A stretch of 64,000 nt of DNA. It comes from Thalassobius sp047123305 (GTDB lineage: Bacteria; Pseudomonadota; Alphaproteobacteria; Rhodobacterales; Rhodobacteraceae). Below, one piece after another: positions 57,949 to 64,000 of this stretch; position 1 is the stretch's first letter, and every line of letters begins with the position of its first letter. The stretch spans positions 3,782,001-3,846,000 of the forward strand of contig NZ_CP138918.1 in the NCBI RefSeq assembly GCF_047123305.1, written 5' to 3'. The translations under genes and the position numbers were made by a program. The notes under the pieces were generated by a model. It had not been told where the DNA came from. It saw nothing but the letters and a program-made list of their open reading frames with translations, and made no database searches.

Positions 57949-59769
57949 ATGTGCGGTATTGTTGGAGTCCTTGGCAGCCATGAAGCAGCGCCGATCCTTG
58001 TGGATGCACTGAAGCGGCTGGAATATCGCGGCTATGACAGCGCCGGTATTGCCACGGTGAATGGCGGCACGCTGGATCGTCGCCGCGCGGTGGGCAAGCT
58101 GGTGAATCTGTCGGATCTTCTGGTGCATGAACCGCTGGCCGGGAAATCCGGCATTGGTCACACCCGCTGGGCCACCCACGGCGCGCCGACCATCGGCAAT
58201 GCCCACCCGCATAAGGCTGGTCCGGTGGCCGTGGTCCACAACGGGATCATCGAAAACTTCCGCGAATTGCGGGCCGAACTGGCCGAAAAAGGCATCAGTT
58301 TTACCACCGAAACCGATACGGAAACCATCGCCCTGATGACCCAGGCCTTTATGGCAGACGGGCTATCGGCAGTGGATGCGGCCGAGGCCACGCTGGCACA
58401 GCTTGATGGCGCTTTTGCACTGGCATTCCTGTTTGAGGGCGAAGAGGACTTGATGGTCGCCGCCCGCAAAGGCTCCCCTCTGGCGATCGGTCATGGTGAG
58501 GGCGAAATGTTCGTCGGCTCTGACGCCATCGCCTTGGCGCCGATGACCGACAAGATCACCTATCTGGAAGAGGGCGACTGGGCCGTGCTGACCCGCACCT
58601 CGCTGGTGATCCGCGATGCGCAAGGTGCGTTGGCCAACCGCGAAATGCGTACCATCCGCATGGATGACGCCCGGGTGGACAAAGGTGGCCACAAACACTT
58701 CATGTCCAAGGAAATCGCCGAGCAGCCCCGCGTGATCGGGGAAGCAGTGCGCCATTACCTCAGCGATGACGGCAATGCAGTGGCCCTGCCCGGTGATCTG
58801 GATTTCACCCAGATTGACCGGATGACCATGGTGGCCTGCGGCACAGCTTATTACGCCTGTCTGACGGCAAAATACTGGTTCGAACAGCTGGCGCAGATGC
58901 CGGTTGAGGTCGATATCGCTTCGGAATTCCGCTACCGCGAACCGCCGATCCCCGCCCGCACTGTGGCGCTGTTTGTCAGCCAGTCGGGCGAAACCGCCGA
59001 TACGCTGGCCGCGCTGCGCTATTGCGAAGGCAAGGCCGACAAGATCCTGTCCGTGGTGAACGTGCCTGAAAGTTCCATCGCGCGGGAAAGCGATCTGGCG
59101 TTGCCGATTCTGGCCGGCGCTGAAATTGGCGTCGCCTCGACCAAGGCCTTCACCTGTCAGCTGACGGTTCTGTTGATGATGGCCCTGAAAGCGGCCGAGC
59201 AACGCGGCTCGCTGACGCCAGAAAGGTTGAGCGATCTGCTGTCTAACCTCCGCGCCCTGCCCAACACACTGAACACCGCGCTAGAGCAGGATGGTAACAT
59301 CGCCACTGCCGCCCGCAAACTGTCCGAGGCCAGCGATGTGCTGTTCCTGGGCCGTGGGTTGATGTACCCGCTGGCGCTGGAAGGCGCATTGAAACTCAAG
59401 GAAATCAGCTACATACACGCCGAGGCCTATGCCTCGGGTGAGCTGAAGCACGGCCCCATTGCGCTGATCGACAAACATCTGCCGGTGGTTGTCATGGCGC
59501 CGCGCGACGGGCTGTTTGATAAGACTGTTTCAAACATGCAAGAGGTTCTGGCCCGCGGCGGCAAGGTGATGCTGGTCACAGACGCCGAAGGCACGGTTGA
59601 GGCTGCGGGGGACGCCTGGCAGACCATTACCCTGCCCACCATTGACCCCGTGCTCTCGCCCATTCTATACGCAGTGCCTGCACAGCTGCTGGCCTATCAC
59701 ACCGCCGTTGCCAAGGGCACCGATGTGGACCAGCCGCGCAACCTTGCGAAATCGGTGACGGTTGAATGA
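57949..59769 (+). CDS. glmS: Glucosamine--fructose-6-phosphate aminotransferase (isomerising)
   Basis: 606 residues. MCGIVGVLGS opens with the glutaminase Cys; GHTRWATHGAP and the two SIS domains (CGTAYYA, SQSGETADT) follow. The frame extends 90 nt into glmU, but the Cys must follow Met directly. It supplies glucosamine-6-phosphate to the glmU pathway. AAGGGAA overlaps the glmU end. The last 21 bases recur 831 bases downstream. Confidence 0.96.
   Translation: MCGIVGVLGSHEAAPILVDALKRLEYRGYDSAGIATVNGGTLDRRRAVGKLVNLSDLLVHEPLAGKSGIGHTRWATHGAPTIGNAHPHKAGPVAVVHNGIIENFRELRAELAEKGISFTTETDTETIALMTQAFMADGLSAVDAAEATLAQLDGAFALAFLFEGEEDLMVAARKGSPLAIGHGEGEMFVGSDAIALAPMTDKITYLEEGDWAVLTRTSLVIRDAQGALANREMRTIRMDDARVDKGGHKHFMSKEIAEQPRVIGEAVRHYLSDDGNAVALPGDLDFTQIDRMTMVACGTAYYACLTAKYWFEQLAQMPVEVDIASEFRYREPPIPARTVALFVSQSGETADTLAALRYCEGKADKILSVVNVPESSIARESDLALPILAGAEIGVASTKAFTCQLTVLLMMALKAAEQRGSLTPERLSDLLSNLRALPNTLNTALEQDGNIATAARKLSEASDVLFLGRGLMYPLALEGALKLKEISYIHAEAYASGELKHGPIALIDKHLPVVVMAPRDGLFDKTVSNMQEVLARGGKVMLVTDAEGTVEAAGDAWQTITLPTIDPVLSPILYAVPAQLLAYHTAVAKGTDVDQPRNLAKSVTVE
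59749..59769 (+). repeat. Direct repeat: copy 1 (3' end of glmS)
   Basis: AAATCGGTGAC followed by GAATGA four bases later; 19 of 21 bases match 60601-60621. This copy contains the glmS stop. Confidence 0.8.
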
Positions 59770-60600
59770 TCCGCTAATCAAGCAGTGTAGTTTTCGAGCA
59801 TACAGCGGGGCTAAGCGCCCCGTTGATACAGAACATCGCCATGTTTCGGAACCCGGGCATATCGGTGCGACACCAGCCGGTATCCCTTGCCGCAAATGTG
59901 GCTGTCCAGTTCGGGGAAAAGCACCCCGCTCTCATAGAAAGCCGCGCGAGACACTTCGACCTTGAGAAAATCAAATTCGCTAATCCGACCCTCAGACCCT
60001 TTCAAAACAGCCAACTCGTGCCCCTGAACATCAACCACCAACATGGAAGTGCCAAACTTTTCCAACTTAATGTCGTAGTGCTCGAGGATCTCCGAAAGGG
60101 TCTGCGACACAAGCTCCAAAGTTTCTCCCGTCTCACCGCTTTGTTGGAATCTCTCTTTCCATAGATCCGTAGATTTGCTGACAGAGTTCGAAGCACCATC
60201 CCCAGCGAACCGGTAAAACTCGAATGTTTCCCCAGAGTTTTCCGAGACCAATCCTAGATGCGGAATGTGACGACATGCCCCTTGCCTTTTCGAGACCTCA
60301 GACCTGAGAACTTCGTGAGTGTCCGGATCGGCCTCTACCCACAAGACCGTGCGGGCTCCTAGTCCTTCGTAGAGAGCCGCATCTTCGCCGTAATGCGCGC
60401 CGACGTGAACGATAAGATCAATGGGCTGATTGCGCTCCATAATCAACTGGAACTTGGAGCTACGAAAATACTTGCGGTATCGGGAAGGAATAGCGCTCTT
60501 GATTCCGCGCTCCATTTTCTTCAGAAGGCCCACAAGATCACTCCCCTTTGGCTAAGCTCAGCCTTAGGTAGGAGACTATTGCGCGGAAAGCAACTAATCT
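59770..60600. other. Low-G+C single-gene island between glmS and an alkD-like gene
   Basis: 831 bases bracketed by copies of the glmS 3' end. Two sampled 60-base blocks (60061-60120, 60121-60180) have 50% and 47% G+C; a glmU block (57481-57540) has 75%. The island carries one gene on the minus strand, against the local direction. No integrase or transposase is present. Confidence 0.7.
59811..60533 (-). CDS. FkbM-family methyltransferase
   Basis: 240 residues. IVHVGAHYGEDAALYEGLG is the SAM-binding glycine loop, VEADPD the acidic end of strand 2, and MLVVDVQGHELAVLKG and LKVEVSR the FkbM motifs. FkbM enzymes O-methylate sugars or polyketides; in marine bacteria they often modify surface glycans. 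Codon usage is AT-rich compared with its neighbours. The stop lies in a CGGGGC/GCCCCG hairpin (59806-59822). It is the only gene on the island. Confidence 0.85.
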   Translation of the reverse strand: MGLLKKMERGIKSAIPSRYRKYFRSSKFQLIMERNQPIDLIVHVGAHYGEDAALYEGLGARTVLWVEADPDTHEVLRSEVSKRQGACRHIPHLGLVSENSGETFEFYRFAGDGASNSVSKSTDLWKERFQQSGETGETLELVSQTLSEILEHYDIKLEKFGTSMLVVDVQGHELAVLKGSEGRISEFDFLKVEVSRAAFYESGVLFPELDSHICGKGYRLVSHRYARVPKHGDVLYQRGA

Positions 60601-60621
60601 AAATCGGTGACTGTGGAATGA
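60601..60621 (+). repeat. Direct repeat: copy 2, at the start of the alkD-like gene
   Basis: This copy contains the ATGA at the start of the downstream gene, so before the insertion the glmS stop probably overlapped that ATG. Confidence 0.8.
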
Positions 60622-61400
60622 CCTATGAAGAGGCGCTGGCCGCGCTGAAAGCCCATATTGAACCTGGCCGCGCCGAAGGTGCTGCCGCCTATCATAAGGT
60701 GCCGCGAGAATATCTCGGCGTGCCCAACCCTGCGATCAATGACTTGACCAAGGAATGGCGCAAAGGCCTTGATGTGCAGGGGCGCGTCGATCTGGCCCGC
60801 GCACTGTGGGACAGCAACATCTTTGAATGCCGCCTCGCGGCTGCCAAGCTGCTGACCCAGGCGCGGATCAAGGGCGATCAGCCGGTGTGGGAGTTGATCA
60901 CCACCTGGGTGAAGGACTTTGACAGCTGGGCGATTGCTGATCATGCAATGATGGCCGGTCAGAAACGGGTTGTCGCCGATCCCTCCCGTCTGGATGAGGT
61001 GGAGGCCTGGACCTCCTCCCCAGATCACTGGACCCGACGTGCGGCGATGGTCATCACCCTGCCCTGGACCAAACAGAACCACCCCAAACCGCAGGAACTG
61101 GAAATCCGCGAACGGGTGCTGACCTGGGCTGCTGGCTATGTGAATGATCCCGAATGGTTCATCCAGAAATCTGTGGCCTGGTGGCTGCGTGACCTTAGCA
61201 AACACGACGCCGACCGCGTCATTGCCTTCCTGCGTGAACATGGCAAGGTGATGAAACCCTTCGCCCGTAAAGAGGCTGGCAAACACCTGCCGCCAAAGCC
61301 GGAAGGTGCCGCCGCAAAACAGCCCCGCCCCGAATGGCGGGAAGCAGAGGACGGCTACGACGGCCCCGATATCACAGACCTGCCGGATGAGCTGGCCTAA
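60618..61400 (+). CDS. AlkD-like DNA alkylation repair protein
   Basis: 260 residues of HEAT-like repeats without the Ig-like tail found in the AlkC-type gene at 14869. VKDFDSWAIADHAM is the region holding the Trp/Asp pair of AlkD (active-site Asp), and SPDHWTRRAAMVITL and WFIQKSVAWWLRDL are later repeat helices. It would excise alkylated purines. The start is the ATG in the direct repeat; no clear ribosome-binding site remains, which fits loss of its former glmS coupling. Confidence 0.85.
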   Translation: MTYEEALAALKAHIEPGRAEGAAAYHKVPREYLGVPNPAINDLTKEWRKGLDVQGRVDLARALWDSNIFECRLAAAKLLTQARIKGDQPVWELITTWVKDFDSWAIADHAMMAGQKRVVADPSRLDEVEAWTSSPDHWTRRAAMVITLPWTKQNHPKPQELEIRERVLTWAAGYVNDPEWFIQKSVAWWLRDLSKHDADRVIAFLREHGKVMKPFARKEAGKHLPPKPEGAAAKQPRPEWREAEDGYDGPDITDLPDELA

Positions 61401-61421
61401 ATAACGCGCCTGATCAATGAC

Positions 61422-61452
61422 AAAGCCCCGCCATACCAGCGGGGCTTTTACT
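61422..61452 (+). terminator. Terminator after the AlkD-like gene
   Basis: A 10-bp stem AAAGCCCCGC (61422-61431) with GCGGGGCTTT (61439-61448), 7-nt loop, followed by T-rich sequence. It may also serve the convergent membrane-protein gene. Confidence 0.9.
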
Positions 61453-61476
61453 TTTGTCACTTCTGACGACCTGTGC

Positions 61477-61845
61477 TCAAGCGCTCAGGGCCACATAGCC
61501 CGCACAGAGCAGCATCACCGTGGTGATCGGCCCCCAAAGGCGACGTTCCGGTGCGGATGGGGTGATCCAATTGGCCAGTGCAGACAGCGCCTGCACCGCC
61601 AGCGCCACCCAAACTGTCCATTTTGGCCAGTCCACGGCCATCCCGGCAGTTGAGAGAACCGAAAGGGCCATAAAGGCCAAGATGAAGATCGAAACCGCGG
61701 CAAGGATCCGCCCCCGGCGCGGCAGCGGGCCATCGACCTGCCCTCCTTGCGTGATACGCCCCCAAGGGGCACCGACGATCAGTGCGATCTGAAACCCGAT
61801 CACAGCCACACAGATCACCGCGTAAAGCGTTGCAATTTGCGTCAA
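61477..61845 (-). CDS. Four-helix membrane protein, uncharacterised
   Basis: 122 residues with four hydrophobic helices: ATLYAVICVAVIGFQIALIV, ILAAVSIFILAFMALSVL, WPKWTVWVALAVQALSAL and a last one ending in CAGYVALSA. The APWGRITQGG loop after helix 1 is a feature of a widespread family of unknown function. Confidence 0.72.
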   Translation of the reverse strand: MTQIATLYAVICVAVIGFQIALIVGAPWGRITQGGQVDGPLPRRGRILAAVSIFILAFMALSVLSTAGMAVDWPKWTVWVALAVQALSALANWITPSAPERRLWGPITTVMLLCAGYVALSA

Positions 61846-61888
61846 AACCTATGCCTCCCCCCTGCCAAACCAGCTTGCAGGCGCAGCC

Positions 61889-62353
61889 TTAGAGCTGGAA
61901 CACCTCAATCTCGGGCAGGCCGGTGATCGGCGCATCCAGCAGGCGCATGGCGCCCAAGGAAAGCGAACTGCCAGCAGAAACCGCCCCCGAACGCGGGATC
62001 AGGTCCACCTTCACCTCGCGGCCTGACGCGGGATAGCGCACGTTGCCTTTGGCCGGGGCATCCACCAGAGGCGTTTCCAGCCAGAACCCTTCTTTGGTGG
62101 CATCGCCCAGTGAGGCAACCGTGGTGCCCAGGAAACCGCTGGCGGTGGGTTCAGGGCGTGGGGCGTCCGGATCCGGTGCGGGCAAGGCCGCAACTTCAAT
62201 ATCGTCACTTTCCGGCAGGGTCTCTGCGGTCTCCGCGCTGCTGGCGGGCGCCGGTTTCAACCAGGGCCGGTCGCTGAGGTTGTCAAACAACGGCACCTGA
62301 CCACAGGCGCTGAGGAGAAATGCGGGCAGAACAATCAATGCAATCTGTTTCAT
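61889..62353 (-). CDS. Lipoprotein, uncharacterised (often mislabelled D-galactarate dehydratase)
   Basis: 154 residues. Signal and lipobox FLLSAC near residue 16. A Pro/Ala/Asp-rich middle is followed by a compact C-terminal part (TVASLGDATKEGFWLETPLV ... GAMRLLDAPITGLPEIEVFQL). Related Rhodobacteraceae proteins carry the name D-galactarate dehydratase, but this short lipoprotein cannot be that enzyme. The start is divergent from moaA. Confidence 0.75.
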   Translation of the reverse strand: MKQIALIVLPAFLLSACGQVPLFDNLSDRPWLKPAPASSAETAETLPESDDIEVAALPAPDPDAPRPEPTASGFLGTTVASLGDATKEGFWLETPLVDAPAKGNVRYPASGREVKVDLIPRSGAVSAGSSLSLGAMRLLDAPITGLPEIEVFQL

Positions 62354-62458
62354 ACGCAGAAGGCTACGCGCATTCCTGAGGTGTTTCAACAAATCCAAGC
62401 AGGGGATGGGACAAAGTTACCCTTGCCGCGCCCCCTTCCGAGACATAGGTTCTGTGCC

Positions 62459-63478
62459 ATGACTGCACCCGAATTCACCCCGCTTATCGATCCGTTTGCC
62501 CGCGCAATCACCTATCTGCGTATCTCGGTCACTGACCGATGCGATTTCCGCTGTGTGTATTGCATGTCCGAAGACATGAAGTTCCTGCCGAAGAAAGAGC
62601 TGCTGACGCTGGAAGAACTGGACCGCTTGTGTTCGGCCTTCATCAACATGGGGGTGGAGAAGCTGCGGATCACCGGCGGCGAACCGCTGGTGCGGCGCGG
62701 TATCATGACGTTTTTTGACGCCATGTCGCGGCATCTGGACAGCGGCGCGCTGAAAGAGCTGACGCTGACCACCAATGGCTCGCAGCTGGCGAAATATGCT
62801 GACGATCTCTATGCCGCCGGGGTGCGCCGGGTGAATATCTCGCTCGACACATTGGATGATCAGAAGTTTGCCGACATCACCCGCTGGGGTCGTCTGCCGC
62901 AGGTTATCAAAGGCATCGATGCGGCGCAAAAGGCCGGTATGCGGGTCAAGATCAACGCGGTTGCGCTGAAAGGCTTCAACGATGTTGAGCTGTTCGACAT
63001 GGTCGAATGGTGCAATGAACGCGACATGGACATCACCTTTATCGAGGTGATGCCGATGGGTGATATTGGCAATGAGGACCGGCTGGACCAATATTGGCCG
63101 CTGGATGACCTGCGCGCCCAGCTGGCAGAACGGTACCAGATCACCGATCTGGCCGAACGCTCGGGTGGGCCGGCGCGCTACATCCGGCTGGAAGAAACCG
63201 GTCAGAAAATTGGGCTGATCACCCCGATGACCCATAACTTCTGCGAAAGCTGCAACCGGGTGCGTCTGACCTGCACGGGTGAAATTTACACCTGTCTGGG
63301 CCAAGAAGGCTGGCAGGACCTGCGCCCTGCCCTGCGCAACCACCCCGAAGATGACACCCCCCTGCACGACGCCATTCGCGGCGCCATTGGCCTGAAACCC
63401 AAGGGGCACGATTTCGACTATTCCCGTCAGGACGTCGCCGGCAAAATGTCGCGCCACATGAGCCACACCGGCGGCTGA
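62459..63478 (+). CDS. moaA: GTP 3',8-cyclase MoaA
   Basis: 339 residues, radical SAM. CDFRCVYCM binds the SAM cluster, and FCESCNRVRLTCTGEIYTC the second, substrate-binding cluster. The protein ends in GG, the essential C-terminal tail. First step of molybdenum cofactor synthesis. The start MTAPEFTPLID at 62459 is preferred over upstream in-frame codons. Confidence 0.95.
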   Translation: MTAPEFTPLIDPFARAITYLRISVTDRCDFRCVYCMSEDMKFLPKKELLTLEELDRLCSAFINMGVEKLRITGGEPLVRRGIMTFFDAMSRHLDSGALKELTLTTNGSQLAKYADDLYAAGVRRVNISLDTLDDQKFADITRWGRLPQVIKGIDAAQKAGMRVKINAVALKGFNDVELFDMVEWCNERDMDITFIEVMPMGDIGNEDRLDQYWPLDDLRAQLAERYQITDLAERSGGPARYIRLEETGQKIGLITPMTHNFCESCNRVRLTCTGEIYTCLGQEGWQDLRPALRNHPEDDTPLHDAIRGAIGLKPKGHDFDYSRQDVAGKMSRHMSHTGG

Positions 63479-63487
63479 GGCAGGTCG

Positions 63488-64000
63488 ATGTCACGTAACA
63501 TCGGGTCTGTTGGCAGACCCACCCTGACCTTTCGGTTCTACAGCGGCGTCGCCAATCTGGTGGCGCCTTTGGCCTTTCGCAAGATTGCACGAAAACTGGA
63601 GGCGGCCGGCGTCGCGCCAGACCGTATCGGCGAACGGATGGGCCATGCCACCCTGCCCCGTCCAAAGGGGCGGTTGATATGGTGCCATGCCGCGTCCGTT
63701 GGGGAAAGCCTCTCTGCCCTGACGTTGATCGACGCCATGGGCAAAAAGCACTCAGATCTTGAGTTTTTGCTGACCTCTGGCACCGCAACCTCTGCAGAGA
63801 TTGTGGCGCAGCGTATGCCCCCCCAGTGCCGCCATCAGTTTGCACCGCTAGACAGCGGCCCCGCCTTGCGACGGTTCCTGCGACATTGGCAACCTGACCA
63901 GGTCACTTTTGTTGAAAGTGAGCTGTGGCCACAGATGATCATGCGCGCCGCCGAAGTGGCCCCTCTTGCCCTGCTCAATGCGCGGATCTCCAAAGGGTCG
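63488..64000 (+). CDS. waaA: 3-deoxy-D-manno-octulosonic acid transferase, N-terminal part (cut by window end)
   Basis: 171 codons are open to the right edge. I translated WCHAASVGES, LLTSGTATSAEIV, FAPLDSG and FVESELWPQMI, which are diagnostic of KdtA/WaaA, the enzyme adding Kdo to lipid A at the inner membrane. The N-terminus (LTFRFYSGVANLVAPLAF) is the usual membrane-associated helix. The ATG lies 9 nt after the moaA stop, with CAGG just before it. Confidence 0.92.
   Translation, partial: MSRNIGSVGRPTLTFRFYSGVANLVAPLAFRKIARKLEAAGVAPDRIGERMGHATLPRPKGRLIWCHAASVGESLSALTLIDAMGKKHSDLEFLLTSGTATSAEIVAQRMPPQCRHQFAPLDSGPALRRFLRHWQPDQVTFVESELWPQMIMRAAEVAPLALLNARISKGS

Noticed and set aside
59749..60621. 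Tn7-type insertion at glmS
   Set aside because: Tn7 gives 5-bp target duplications and needs tns genes and terminal repeats; here the repeats are 21 bp of glmS end itself and no tns gene or end sequence is present.
1..64000. CRISPR arrays, prophage or toxin-antitoxin loci
   Set aside because: No regularly spaced repeats, phage structural genes or convincing toxin-antitoxin pairs found. Small nuo-embedded genes are exported or membrane proteins, not toxin-like pairs.

Overview
The window is a stretch of alphaproteobacterial chromosome that looks like a marine Rhodobacteraceae (Roseobacter-clade) genome. The pointers are high G+C with strong GC3 bias, a complete 14-subunit Complex I operon interspersed with small extra ORFs and followed by birA-coaX-rnj, the surE-pcm-nlpD and tatABC blocks, and a leucine-degradation operon with ivd first. 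It is core chromosome: I see no rRNA, tRNA, CRISPR, prophage, transposase or classical defence locus.

Layout. 1-2492: the end of purF, a GspC/PilP-like small protein, a DUF2199 protein and an SDR. 2613-5441: surE-pcm-nlpD. 5517-12782 (minus): RhlE-like helicase, two related glycosyltransferases, two uncharacterised proteins and prfC. 12838-17142: a Hint-domain protein, a catalytically atypical SDR, an AlkC-like glycosylase and arsM. 17212-20991: an orphan FbpC-like ATPase, tatABC and a DUF815 ATPase. 21072-24288 (minus): rnj, coaX, birA. 24451-43956 (minus): nuoA-N with about a dozen extra small genes. 44422-54259 (minus): the leucine/isovalerate operon (ivd, acyl-CoA ligase, mccB, mccA, two GSTs, hmgL, liuC). 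54477-56400 (minus): a DegT aminotransferase and gph. 56568-59769: glmU-glmS. Then an FkbM methyltransferase on an AT-richer island, an AlkD-like protein, a membrane protein, a lipoprotein, moaA and the start of waaA.

The most unusual content is in and around the nuo operon. Between nuoD and nuoE lie small exported proteins that share a previously unnamed (to me) domain with a fixed Cys...Gly-Phe...Cys spacing. Two of them begin with an almost identical 94-bp block (ribosome-binding site plus signal peptide) although their mature parts are diverged and one is AT-richer. Between nuoJ and nuoK sits an AT-rich exported-protein gene whose last codons are an exact in-frame copy of the NuoJ tail, inside 44-bp flanking direct repeats. 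A third AT-rich single-gene island (fkbM type) lies between glmS and an alkD-like gene, flanked by 21-bp copies of the glmS 3' end. Three single-gene, low-G+C insertions, each bordered by a duplicated piece of the neighbouring gene, suggest a common insertion mode that needs no recognisable transposase. A 27-codon membrane mini-ORF, coupled on both sides, also lies between the original nuoJ 3' end and nuoK.

Regulatory signals that can be read include several bidirectional terminators between convergent genes, an identical TTGACC-N16-TTAAAC promoter before nuoA and before the RhlE-like helicase, a 6-2-6 palindrome over the expected ivd promoter (TetR-type operator candidate), and a family of dispersed intergenic elements found just after genes.
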